From: CALMEH01 sp964548225
GTDB taxonomy: Bacteria; Acidobacteriota; Blastocatellia; Pyrinomonadales; Pyrinomonadaceae
DNA: 64,000 nt
Direction of reading: 5' to 3'
Assembly (NCBI GenBank): GCA_964548225.1
Contig: CAZJQP010000003.1
Span: 62,001 to 126,000 of the forward strand
The position numbers and the translations under genes are program-made. The notes beneath the pieces were generated by a model. It was not told where the DNA came from and made no database searches. It worked only from the letters and a program-made list of their open reading frames with translations. Positions 17,498 through 25,028 of this stretch are shown here, one piece after another. Position 1 is the first letter of the stretch. The number at the start of each line of letters is the position of its first letter.

Positions 17498-19069
17498 ATG
17501 AAATTTTTCAGACATCAATATATTATTATTTCAGCTATTTTATTTTCTTTTTTGCTGTTTACTGCTTGTGGAAAACGCGAAAGCGGCGCGATAACAATGT
17601 CGCTTTCCGAAAAGTTTTCGGGCATTGACACTCTAAGCAACACCCAATCGGACGCGGCGGCTGACCGTATCAGAAACCTGCTTTTCAATTCTTTGGTCAA
17701 GAAAAATGATAATTTTGAATACGTCGGCGACCTTGCCAAAGAGATCAAAGTTGGCGACGACGGCTTAACGGTTACTTTTACTTTGCAGGATAACGTCAAA
17801 TTTCACAACAACAAAGTTTTTACTTCGGCAGATGCAAAATATACACTCGATTCCCTTTTTGCAAACGAAAAATCAGCTAAAGCCGGTGCATTTTTTGAAT
17901 TGAATGCTGAAGGCAAAAAGGTTTCGCACATCGAAAAAATGGACGCGCCCGACCCGAAAACTCTTGTAATCAAAGTTACTCGTCCGGCACTTGTCAACCA
18001 ACTTTTATCAAATCTCGTAACAATCCCGATGATTCCCGAAGGCACAATTGAACAACAAAAAACCGCCCCGATTGGTTCAGGTCCTTTTAAGTTGGTTAAT
18101 TTCGACCAGGTGAACAGTTTCGTGCAACTCGAAGCATTTAACGATTATTGGGAAGGCGCACCTAAGATTCAAAAGTTAAACGTCAAAACCGTTACCGATG
18201 CAAATGCTTTGCAAGCCGAATTACAAAGTGGCGGCGTTGACCTTGCACCGATTCCGAATAATCTTTCGCCCGACTCGATAAATTCTTTGGGACAAAATCC
18301 GAATTTGAAAGTCGAAAAATTTGAAGGTTCAAACATTGATTATATCGGTTTTAACATTCAATCTGCGGGAGTCAACAATGTCCAAGTGCGCCAGGCAATC
18401 GCCCACGCCATAAATCGTGAAGAAATTATTAAATCGCTTTTGCGCGATCAGGCAAAAATTGCTCATTCGATTATTCCGCCCGAATCTTGGGCTTATTCCG
18501 ACGGGACAAAATACGATTATAACCCCGAAAAAGCGAAACAATTACTCAAAGAATCAGGTTACAAAGGCGAACTTATCGAATTTAAATTTGCCGCAAATAA
18601 TATTGCCGTAAGTTTTTATACGCAAGCAATTCAAGAAAATCTGAAAAGTGTCGGCTTAAATGTAGAGATTAAAACTTTACCGCCCGATGCTTTACGCGAA
18701 ACTTTGAAAACCGGACAATTTCAACTTAACACCGGCAGATGGATCGGCGGCAACCAAGACCCGATTTTTTATAAAGATTTGTTTGCTTCGACGGAATTTC
18801 CCGACAAAAAAGACGGCGGCAGAAACCGCGCTCGTTATGCCAACCCCGAATTTGACAAAGCCGTTAACGAAGCCATTGAAATAACTTCCAAAGACAAAAC
18901 AAAAGCAAAACAGCTTTACGCCAAAGCGCAAGAATTTGTCAGCCGTGATTTGCCGTTGTTTCCGCTTTGGTATCCGTCAAACATTGTGATTTCTTCAAAA
19001 AAACTCGGTAATATCAAAATCAATGCCAGCGGCGATTGGAGTTTTGTGAGAAATGTTACAGTCAATTAA
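17498..19069 (+). CDS. Peptide-type ABC transporter substrate-binding lipoprotein
   Basis: A 523-residue solute-binding protein of family 5 (SBP_bac_5; DppA/OppA/MppA class). A lipoprotein signal peptide ends in the lipobox FTAC-G near residue 24. The body has SDAAADRIRNLLFNSLV, VKFHNNKVFTSADAKYTLDSL near 95, the family signature region APIGSGPFKLVNF near 188 and VRQAIAHAINREEIIKSLL near 295. ATG 17498 is favoured over TTG 17495 because GGAGGA at 17482-17487 is well spaced. It is 20 bp after nagZ, suggesting uptake of cell-wall peptides or muropeptides. No permease or ATPase gene is adjacent, so it must share a transporter encoded elsewhere. Confidence 0.88.
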   Translation: MKFFRHQYIIISAILFSFLLFTACGKRESGAITMSLSEKFSGIDTLSNTQSDAAADRIRNLLFNSLVKKNDNFEYVGDLAKEIKVGDDGLTVTFTLQDNVKFHNNKVFTSADAKYTLDSLFANEKSAKAGAFFELNAEGKKVSHIEKMDAPDPKTLVIKVTRPALVNQLLSNLVTIPMIPEGTIEQQKTAPIGSGPFKLVNFDQVNSFVQLEAFNDYWEGAPKIQKLNVKTVTDANALQAELQSGGVDLAPIPNNLSPDSINSLGQNPNLKVEKFEGSNIDYIGFNIQSAGVNNVQVRQAIAHAINREEIIKSLLRDQAKIAHSIIPPESWAYSDGTKYDYNPEKAKQLLKESGYKGELIEFKFAANNIAVSFYTQAIQENLKSVGLNVEIKTLPPDALRETLKTGQFQLNTGRWIGGNQDPIFYKDLFASTEFPDKKDGGRNRARYANPEFDKAVNEAIEITSKDKTKAKQLYAKAQEFVSRDLPLFPLWYPSNIVISSKKLGNIKINASGDWSFVRNVTVN

Positions 19070-19079
19070 CAAATCGAAC

Positions 19080-19107
19080 TTGACATTTTATTTACAGTTT
19101 GTAAAAT
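19080..19107 (+). promoter_or_regulatory. tRNA promoter
   Basis: TTGACA (19080-19085), a 16-bp spacer and TAAAAT (19102-19107) end 13 bp before tRNA-Gly. This is one of the closest consensus sigma-70 promoters in the window and is placed as expected for a tRNA unit that probably includes tRNA-Cys. Confidence 0.75.
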
Positions 19108-19120
19108 TATCATTTGCAAC

Positions 19121-19195
19121 GCGGGAGTAGCTCAGTGGTAGAGCGCGACCTTGCCAAGGTCGAAGTCGCGAGTTCAAGTCTCGTCTCCCGCTCCA
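19121..19195 (+). tRNA. tRNA-Gly (GCC)
   Basis: A full cloverleaf can be drawn: acceptor GCGGGAG with CTCCCGC, D arm around GCTCAGTGGTAGAGC, anticodon stem GACCT/AGGTC with loop TTGCCAA giving anticodon GCC, and T arm with GTTCAAGTC. The discriminator T is followed by an encoded CCA. It has its own promoter just upstream. Confidence 0.98.
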
Positions 19196-19211
19196 AGATT
19201 TTGAAAAGAAG

Positions 19212-19262
19212 GGGAGAAGAGGGGAAAGGGAGATTTTCAGTTTTGTTTTCTCCTCTTCTCCC
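19212..19262. repeat. Polypurine/polypyrimidine inverted repeat between tRNAs
   Basis: The 94-bp spacer between the two tRNAs has a purine-only run on its left side and a pyrimidine-only run on its right. They pair through a perfect 11-bp core GGGAGAAGAGG (19212-19222 with 19252-19262) plus weaker flanking pairs. It would form a hairpin in the tRNA precursor and may be a processing element or a terminator-like structure. No known RNA family is recognised. Confidence 0.6.
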
Positions 19263-19289
19263 TTTCTCCTTTTCTTCTCTTCTTAAAAA

Positions 19290-19364
19290 GGCGGCGTTGC
19301 CAAGTGGTAAGGCAAAGCTCTGCAAAAGCTTCATTCGTCGGTTCGATTCCGACCGCCGCCTCCA
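19290..19364 (+). tRNA. tRNA-Cys (GCA)
   Basis: Acceptor GGCGGCG pairs with CGCCGCC. The D arm has a short GCCAAGTGGTAAGGC. The anticodon stem AGCTC/AAGCT region presents loop CTGCAAA with anticodon GCA, and the T arm has GGTTCGATTCC. Discriminator T and encoded CCA follow. It lies 94 bp after tRNA-Gly without a separate consensus promoter, so it is probably co-transcribed. Confidence 0.97.
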
Positions 19365-19370
19365 ATCTTT

Positions 19371-20186
19371 TCAGTCAATCAACTTAAACAAAACAGGACG
19401 GCTCGGACTTGCATCGGCTTGAAACGACGCGATTTGCAGGTTTAGGAGATATTTGCCGTCTTCGATGTAGTTTGGAACATAAATCAGTTCGCTAATTGTC
19501 CGATTTACAAAACTTTCCACTGAAATTTCAAAACTTCCCTGTTCAACATTCCAAAACTTTCGGTGATTTGAGAGGTTTCCTTCATCAAAGATGCGGTCAA
19601 TCGAAGGCATATCAACGAGCAGATGTTTTATTTCGAGAGAAACAATAAAATCCATCGCTTCGTTTGAAAAAAACGGTGGGATTTCCTCTAAATAAGTTCG
19701 TGAAAGTTTTGTTTCGTCATTCGGCAAACTCCTGATAATCAGTCCTTCGGGTTTGTAATTTGTAATTTGTAATTTTTCTTCAATCCGTTTTTGTGTAATC
19801 AATAAATCATCGTCATTCAATTCAATCGAATATGTTTCGTCCGTTTCACTCGCTTTTTCGGGCAAAACGGAAATCAATTCTGCCAAAATAAACGCATCTT
19901 GCAGGCAATCGTGAACCGAAATTCGCGTGTGCGTGATGTGTCCGACGCATTCGGTATGCGTTCCGTTGCAGTGCGGGATAAATTTCACTTGTTCAAAGTT
20001 CACACTGCCGCCGCGCCGTGTGTCGCCGACGATTTCGCCCGCTTCACAAGCGGCGGACGAGGCTTTTTCAACGCCGTAAGCGTTTGGTTGTGCGCCGTAA
20101 AAGTCAAGTGGAATCGCAATCGAAAGCGGTTTGTCGGCATCGAATGAAAATTCGCCTTCGGCGTTTGTAAATTTGACGATGTTCAT
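19371..20186 (-). CDS. Cyclase-family protein, probable N-formylkynurenine formamidase
   Basis: A 271-residue protein of the cyclase/arylformamidase superfamily, metal-dependent hydrolases that include KynB. The metal site is visible as H72-C-N-G-T-H77-T-E79 with H83 after it; the spacing between the first two histidines is one residue longer than in classic KynB. LLVDMPSIDR near 190 and NHRKFW match the second half of the active site. Because genes for the next six kynurenine steps follow upstream, hydrolysis of N-formylkynurenine to kynurenine is the likely role, but another cyclic-amide or ester substrate is possible. It overlaps the XRE gene by 4 bp (ATGA). Confidence 0.62.
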   Translation of the reverse strand: MNIVKFTNAEGEFSFDADKPLSIAIPLDFYGAQPNAYGVEKASSAACEAGEIVGDTRRGGSVNFEQVKFIPHCNGTHTECVGHITHTRISVHDCLQDAFILAELISVLPEKASETDETYSIELNDDDLLITQKRIEEKLQITNYKPEGLIIRSLPNDETKLSRTYLEEIPPFFSNEAMDFIVSLEIKHLLVDMPSIDRIFDEGNLSNHRKFWNVEQGSFEISVESFVNRTISELIYVPNYIEDGKYLLNLQIASFQADASPSRPVLFKLID

Positions 20187-20533
20187 GGCTGATTCTTTAG
20201 TTGGTTAAGCAGATTTTGCACTTCGGGCAATTTTTCGACGGGCAAATCTTTAATAATCTCGCTGATTTGCGGAAAATCGGGTTTTTGCAGAGTCTTTATC
20301 GGATGATTTTCCGGCAAAACCGTCTTATTATCGGGCTTCCACTCGTATAAATCGTTCGGTGTGCAGTTCAAAAGGACGCAAATCTTTTCGAGATATTCGG
20401 TTCGGACAAGTGGTTTTTTAATATTTATCAAATCGCTCGCCGTCGTGCTGGCGAAACCGTTTCTGACGAGAAAACTATACGGTTTATCAATTCCGCGCAA
20501 TGCAAACATCTTATTCGGATTAAAAATTAACAT
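20183..20533 (-). CDS. XRE-family helix-turn-helix regulator
   Basis: A 116-residue protein with a Cro/C1-like HTH in the first 65 residues (FLVRNGFASTTASDLINIKK, then YLEKICVLLNCTPNDLYEW, the typical end of this domain). The C-terminal 40 residues contain LPEVQNLLNQL and may dimerise. ATG at 20533 has GAGG about 9 nt upstream. Its stop overlaps the start of the formamidase-like gene, so the pair is co-translated; this regulator may control the kynurenine genes, which is an inference from position only. The gene start abuts the 21-bp repeat array of locus B. Confidence 0.8.
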   Translation of the reverse strand: MLIFNPNKMFALRGIDKPYSFLVRNGFASTTASDLINIKKPLVRTEYLEKICVLLNCTPNDLYEWKPDNKTVLPENHPIKTLQKPDFPQISEIIKDLPVEKLPEVQNLLNQLKNQP

Positions 20534-20553
20534 ACTAAAAACCTCATTTTTCA

Positions 20554-20820
20554 GAAGTATTGTATCAATTCTCGGAAGTATTTTTCAAATCCTGCGAAGT
20601 TTTATATGATTGCGTAGAATATTTAATCAATATCTTTGAAGTGCTATTTGATATTCAAGAAATGCTGATTGATATTCAAGAAATGCTATTTGATATTTAA
20701 GAAATGCTATTTGATATTCGAGAAACGTTAATCGAAAAGTAAGAAATACTGATTGAAATACAAGAAGTATTTATGAATATTCAAGAAGTGTTTATCAATT
20801 TCTACGAAGTAAATAGTCAA
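20554..20820. repeat. 21-bp tandem repeat array, locus B (about 12.7 units)
   Basis: Twelve full units and a partial thirteenth, each exactly 21 bp. Every unit starts GAA, mostly GAAGT or GAAAT. The central units read GAAATGCTATTTGATATTC plus two bases and include the short palindromic arms TTGA/TCAA, while outer units are more diverged. The array lies between the XRE gene and the YchJ-like gene, both on the minus strand. The unit is unrelated in sequence to those at 14.1 kb and 51.5 kb but has the same period. Confidence 0.93.
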
Positions 20821-20854
20821 GCGGCTTCAAAAAGGCGAAATTATGCTCATCGGG

Positions 20855-21247
20855 TTAATTGCTTCGCCCGTCAACGAAGAACCATCTGCCCAATTCTTTT
20901 TGAAAATTTGAAAGTTCGTGATGAATTTGCGGGTTTCCGTTTGCGTCGGTGAAATAAGCCTTAAATTCGACTGTTCCTTTTTTGTCTTTTGCTTCGCCGG
21001 CGGTTTTCGAGATGATTTCAAGCCTTTGCCAAACATTCGATTTCGCCCAATTTTCGAGGTCTTCGGCTTTATAAAATCTTCGCGTGGAAGGATGCGTCGA
21101 GCGCAAAAGATACTCAACCGCACAAACCGCGTAAGCCGAAAACCGCGACCGCATCAATTCTTCCGCCGTCTGCGGTTTCGCCTTTCCTTCGATAAATGGC
21201 TGACAACAATCGGCAAATTCTTTTCCTGAACAGCAATAACAATTCAT
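20855..21247 (-). CDS. YchJ/SEC-C motif family protein
   Basis: A 130-residue protein of the UPF0225 (YchJ) family, function unknown. The N-terminal SEC-C-like zinc motif is MNCYCCSGKEFADCCQPFIEG, with four to five cysteines that can bind zinc. ELMRSRFSAYAVCAVEYLLRSTHPSTR near 30-56 is the YchJ hallmark, and the C-terminal VEFKAYFTDANG...HHELSNFQKELGRWFFVDG forms an NTF2-like fold in relatives. Its ATG is 9 bp after the HNH gene stop, so it is the distal gene of the long minus-strand operon that begins with kynU. Confidence 0.87.
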   Translation of the reverse strand: MNCYCCSGKEFADCCQPFIEGKAKPQTAEELMRSRFSAYAVCAVEYLLRSTHPSTRRFYKAEDLENWAKSNVWQRLEIISKTAGEAKDKKGTVEFKAYFTDANGNPQIHHELSNFQKELGRWFFVDGRSN

Positions 21248-21256
21248 CTTTTAACT

Positions 21257-21673
21257 CTAATTTTTAGGTGGAAACCAGCCTGCCGTAATCCATCTTTTTC
21301 TAAGAGGCAAAATTATATCGTTGTTTAGTTTTAACGCTTTGACGGTCGCCCGACCGCAAGCGGTTTTGCCGACGATGATTTCTCTGTTCCATTCAAAATG
21401 CTCGTCCCAATTTTGTGTGCGCGGATTGAAAAGCGGAACGGTTTGATTGGTTTCATCGTCAAATGATTCAGCTTGCATTGATTTGTAGCCATTGCACAGA
21501 CGACACGCCAACCAAAGATTTTCTTCGTCGTCCGTTCCACCGTTAGCGGTTGCCCGCAAGTGTTCGATTTCAAGCAAAGACGGGTTTAACGATTGCGGCA
21601 AAAGACAATATCCGCAACGATTTTTGGCTTGACGGCGGATTTTTGACTTTAATTTCTCCGAGATTTTACTCAT
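21257..21673 (-). CDS. HNH endonuclease
   Basis: A 138-residue stand-alone HNH nuclease. CGYCLLPQSLNP near 21 supplies the first zinc-ribbon cysteines, LEIEHLRATANGG near 37-49 the catalytic H-x(n)-N core, and NLWLACRLCNGYKSMQ near 55 the second C-x-x-C and final HNH helix. ATG 21673 is preferred over TTG 21679; the start overlaps the upstream RHH-like gene by 8 bp, so they are translationally coupled. Such pairs occur widely and may be selfish nuclease cassettes, toxin-antitoxin-like or mobile; which applies cannot be told here. Confidence 0.88.
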   Translation of the reverse strand: MSKISEKLKSKIRRQAKNRCGYCLLPQSLNPSLLEIEHLRATANGGTDDEENLWLACRLCNGYKSMQAESFDDETNQTVPLFNPRTQNWDEHFEWNREIIVGKTACGRATVKALKLNNDIILPLRKRWITAGWFPPKN

Positions 21674-22049
21674 TCGCAAGGTCGGCAGGAGTTTTAATCA
21701 ATTTGCGCTCAACGGCTTCGTAAATTCCTTCCGTTTTTCGGGCGAGAGCCGCTCCATAAACCTGCTGAAAAAAATCGAGTTCCTGTTTTTCTTCCGCATC
21801 GAGCGTTCCGGCTTGGTTTTTATAAAGCAATTCGCTGTGCCGTGCGGATTGTTTTTCGGGTATCTGCAAATTTGCCAACGCCAAAACTTCGTCATCCGAG
21901 AGATTTATGAGAGGTCTTTCTTCCGCCTGATTAGAGTATTTTTCTTCGACGACATCAACAATCAAATCGTTCACCTTGCGCTTCGATTTTTTGGCGATAG
22001 TCGAAACATTTCGATAAATATTTTCAGGCAAATTTAAGGTAATTTCCAT
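21666..22049 (-). CDS. Small RHH-like protein paired with HNH nuclease
   Basis: A 127-residue acidic protein. Its first 35 residues (MEITLNLPENIYRNVSTIA, then KRKVNDLIVDVVEE) look like a ribbon-helix-helix strand and helices, as in antitoxins. The rest is helical with LSDDEVLALANLQIPEKQSARHSELLYKNQAGTLDAEEKQEL, a pattern I have seen in proteins encoded next to HNH nucleases, but I do not know a name for it. It overlaps the HNH gene and starts 13 bp downstream of the kynurenine monooxygenase stop. An antitoxin or regulator role is inference. Confidence 0.65.
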   Translation of the reverse strand: MEITLNLPENIYRNVSTIAKKSKRKVNDLIVDVVEEKYSNQAEERPLINLSDDEVLALANLQIPEKQSARHSELLYKNQAGTLDAEEKQELDFFQQVYGAALARKTEGIYEAVERKLIKTPADLANE

Positions 22050-22062
22050 AACTTGAATCTTA

Positions 22063-23454
22063 TCACAACTGTTTTACTCTTTCTATGATTTTGTTCAAAT
22101 CCAACTTGCCGACATCATCAATCTCGGCGCAGATTTCCATCAATAATTTGTCTTGCGCGTTGCCTTTTTCTTTGGCGATTGTGTATGGCAAATCTTCGCG
22201 GAATGTAACCATTGAGTATTTTGAAAAATAATCGGGGAAAGTTTGTTCAAGTTTTGTTTCGAGTTGGCGTTTTTTCTGAAAAGTTTCGTCGGCGACGGCA
22301 TCGCGCATTTCGTAGAAATTTTCTTCCGCCATTTGCGCGATTGCGTCGGCGTTCGGTTTTCTGATGTTTGTAAATTCGTCGAAAACAATTGCCCAATCCG
22401 TGCCGTGTTGCTCGATTAACTGATTCAAAATGCGGCAATCTTCAAACGAAGCATTCATTCCTTGCCCGTAAAAAGGCACGACGGCGTGTGCCGCATCGCC
22501 AAGCAAAAGCGATTTTCCGCCAATATTCCAAGGGAAACATTTGATTGTGCCAAGGTTGCCGATTGGATTGGCGAAAAAATCTTCTACGAGCGTCGGCATC
22601 AGCGGAATCGCATCGGCAAAGTTTGTTTCAAAGAAATTCATCAAAGAATTTTCGTCGGTTAATTCATCAAAGGCAGAAACCCGCACGTTAGTAAGGGTGT
22701 CAACCAATGAAGTTTCGACACACTCCTTAACAGTCGTGTTTCCGCCTTTGTGCGCGAGAAAAAGAGTGCAGGTAAAACTCCCGTCAAAATTCGGCAAAGC
22801 AATCATCATAAACGCGCCCCGCGCCCAGATGTGCAGAGCGTTCTTTTCCATCCGAAAATCGCCTGTGTCGGTTGGCGGAATGTGAAGTTCTTTATAGCCG
22901 TGTTCGAGCCATTTGATTGAGTAATCAAAGCGTTCGACATTTGAAAACATCGCGTTGCGAATGACCGAACCTGCGCCGTCAGTTCCGATAACCGTGTTAC
23001 CTTTGACAATTTCGCCGTTTGCAAGTTTCGCTGCGCCCGTTTTGCAGTCAAATTCGGCACATTTTTCGTTGAAATAAAACTTCACGCCGTCGTATTTTTC
23101 GGCTTCGTTCATCAAAGCGATATTGAGTCCGGCGCGTGAAACGGAGTTGATAAATTCGCCTTTTCTACCCGAATAAGGTAAGAGTTTTTGGTTGCCTTGC
23201 GTGTCGTGAATCATCCGCCCGAACATCGGCACGGCTTCGGCAAGCATATATTCATCGAGTCCGACTTCTTTCAGCGCGGCAATTCCACGATTTGAAAGCG
23301 CAAGATTTATCGAGCGTCCGGCAGACATTTTTTCTTCGCGCATATCGCCCCGCGCTTCGTAAATATCGCATTCAATCCCGCGTTTGGCGAGATAAATTGC
23401 GAGCAATGAACCCGAAAGACCTGCGCCGATGATGATTACTTTTTGCTTTTTCAT
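22063..23454 (-). CDS. kmo: Kynurenine 3-monooxygenase
   Basis: FAD-dependent hydroxylase that turns L-kynurenine into 3-hydroxykynurenine with NADPH and O2. The 463-residue protein has the Rossmann motif VIIIGAGLSGSLLAIYLAKRG (GxGxxG near 8-13). The family segment SAGRSINLALSNRGIAALKEVG follows near 46, then the DG motif VIGTDGAGSVIRNAMF near 158, GDAAHAVVPFYGQGMNASFEDC near 312 and NPIGNLGTIKCFPW near 290. The hydrophobic C-terminal membrane anchor of eukaryotic KMO is absent, as in bacterial forms. Its ATG directly follows the APH-like gene stop in the kynU operon. Confidence 0.94.
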   Translation of the reverse strand: MKKQKVIIIGAGLSGSLLAIYLAKRGIECDIYEARGDMREEKMSAGRSINLALSNRGIAALKEVGLDEYMLAEAVPMFGRMIHDTQGNQKLLPYSGRKGEFINSVSRAGLNIALMNEAEKYDGVKFYFNEKCAEFDCKTGAAKLANGEIVKGNTVIGTDGAGSVIRNAMFSNVERFDYSIKWLEHGYKELHIPPTDTGDFRMEKNALHIWARGAFMMIALPNFDGSFTCTLFLAHKGGNTTVKECVETSLVDTLTNVRVSAFDELTDENSLMNFFETNFADAIPLMPTLVEDFFANPIGNLGTIKCFPWNIGGKSLLLGDAAHAVVPFYGQGMNASFEDCRILNQLIEQHGTDWAIVFDEFTNIRKPNADAIAQMAEENFYEMRDAVADETFQKKRQLETKLEQTFPDYFSKYSMVTFREDLPYTIAKEKGNAQDKLLMEICAEIDDVGKLDLNKIIERVKQL

Positions 23455-24393
23455 TCAAACAAAACTCCAAATTCCACGTTCCAATTCTTCAAGTGTAAAA
23501 CCAACCGCTTCCGGCTTCAAGCGCATCGCATAACGCCGCAAATCCGCCGTTTCATAAAGCATCGTCAACATCATCAAACGCTTTCGCATCGTGCAATCCA
23601 AATCGTTTTCCGCGTAGCCGTAAGATTTAAAAAATTCGCGTTGGAGATTGCCTTGACCTTGAATCATCAACACGCCGACTGCCAAAAAATCATACTCATA
23701 AAACCCGCGCCGCGAATCGGCAAAGTCAAAAAGTCCGGCGATTTCTAAATTTTCGTCCGTTTTGATAACGCCTAAATTCCCGAAATGAACGTCCGCGTGC
23801 ATAAAAACCGTTTGGGATTCGGTCGGAAATAATTTTAAATTTTCATCAATGTATTTCGGCAAAACCTCAATTATTTTATCATTTACGCCGTGCGCGATTT
23901 GTCGTTCGATAAAAGTTTCGGCGCGATTCTTTACAAATTCCGCCCAATTATTTTCGCCGACATTCGGATTTATTTCGTGAATCCGGCGCAAACCTGCCGC
24001 GAGCTTCGAGATAAATTTGAGTTGCGCCTTTTCGCCGAATTTCAGCCAATCCTGCCGCGTAATTGATTCACCGCCAATCCGCGTCTGAATAACGTATCGA
24101 AACCGTTCAAACTCGCCTTTGTGAACGATTTCGGGAATATCAAAACCAATATTCCCGCCGAGAGCCTCAAGCGCGTCCGTTTCGCGCTCAAAACATCGTC
24201 GAAACGGACGATAAATCTTCAAAACCAACGCATCATTCACAAAAAAAACAATATGCTCACTTCCGCCAGCACGTCTGATTCCAGAACACGAAACGCGATG
24301 CTGATGGCAAATTTCCTTCGCCGCATCAAGCCAAATCTCGCTGTTAAAATGCGCGTCAAAATCCGCTTCATCAACAATTTCCGACAAATTCAT
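23455..24393 (-). CDS. Aminoglycoside phosphotransferase (APH)-family kinase-like protein
   Basis: A 312-residue protein kinase-like small-molecule phosphotransferase. The catalytic loop is visible as VFMHADVHFGNLGV near 205 (HxDxHxxN) and the Mg site as AGLFDFADSRRGFYEYDF near 225; the N-lobe lysine is in VLKIYRPF near 65. The true substrate is unknown; members include choline, homoserine, amino-sugar and antibiotic kinases. It sits between the nucleotidyltransferase gene (2 bp) and kmo (0 bp), in the same operon as kynU. A role in kynurenine metabolism is not known. Confidence 0.85.
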   Translation of the reverse strand: MNLSEIVDEADFDAHFNSEIWLDAAKEICHQHRVSCSGIRRAGGSEHIVFFVNDALVLKIYRPFRRCFERETDALEALGGNIGFDIPEIVHKGEFERFRYVIQTRIGGESITRQDWLKFGEKAQLKFISKLAAGLRRIHEINPNVGENNWAEFVKNRAETFIERQIAHGVNDKIIEVLPKYIDENLKLFPTESQTVFMHADVHFGNLGVIKTDENLEIAGLFDFADSRRGFYEYDFLAVGVLMIQGQGNLQREFFKSYGYAENDLDCTMRKRLMMLTMLYETADLRRYAMRLKPEAVGFTLEELERGIWSFV

Positions 24394-24395
24394 CT

Positions 24396-25028
24396 TTATT
24401 CGATTCTCGCTTTCGGGTCATAGTCTTCTTTTTCGGTAGTAATTACGCCGTCCGCAATGTCATACCATCTCTGCAAACCGATAGAATAACCAAGCCACGC
24501 ATTTGCGCCAAGAACGCGGCGGATATGTTCACGAATCAGCTTGCGATTGACTAAATCTTTTTGCCGCAACAGAAAAACCGCATCTTCTTGGTCTTTGAAA
24601 CGACCTGCCAGATATTTCATCAAAATCAACCATTCGGGCGTTACAATCGGGATTTCATCAATCAAAATTGCTTCCTTCAACGCCGCCTGATACAAAATTT
24701 TTGCTTCATCGTTGCGGACAATCCAATCAATCGGAACTTCGCGTTTGCCGACTCTGACCAAGTAGCGATTGCCGCCGAAACCGAGCGGTTTTTCTGTTTT
24801 AAGTTCTGACAAAATCCCCGAAGCAATCACGTCCGCATCTTTTGTGAGGCGCGGACTGCCGTAAATGTGCATTGCCACACCGCCGACCAAAGCCCATTCA
24901 ACTCCTTTAGTTTTAGCGGTTTTAGCGATTTTGAGAATGGCTTTTAAAGCTGTTTCCGTGTCAATCATCGGATTCGGATTTTCACGCAAATTCTTTTTCA
25001 GTATTTCTTTTAACTTTTTTTCGGTCAT
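24396..25028 (-). CDS. Nucleotidyltransferase-fold protein
   Basis: A 210-residue protein with the minimal nucleotidyltransferase signature: WALVGGVAMHIYGSPRLTKDADVIAS near 50-75, where GG, G-S-P-R and the D-x-D metal ligands are visible, plus a further conserved region VPIDWIVRNDE. It resembles AbiEii/DUF6036-type proteins, a group that includes toxins and stand-alone enzymes. I choose ATG 25028 because it overlaps the kynU stop as ATGA; a longer frame to 25067 would overlap kynU by 43 bp. No antitoxin partner is evident next to it, since its neighbour is the APH-like gene. Confidence 0.72.
   Translation of the reverse strand: MTEKKLKEILKKNLRENPNPMIDTETALKAILKIAKTAKTKGVEWALVGGVAMHIYGSPRLTKDADVIASGILSELKTEKPLGFGGNRYLVRVGKREVPIDWIVRNDEAKILYQAALKEAILIDEIPIVTPEWLILMKYLAGRFKDQEDAVFLLRQKDLVNRKLIREHIRRVLGANAWLGYSIGLQRWYDIADGVITTEKEDYDPKARIE

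Noticed and set aside
19110..19422. ORFs across the two tRNA genes on both strands
   Set aside because: They translate tRNA sequence and its complement (for example LELATSTLARSRST), a common false gene.
14137..20820. CRISPR array interpretation of the 21-bp repeats
   Set aside because: There are no 30-40 bp spacers between conserved repeats, and no cas gene is present in the window.
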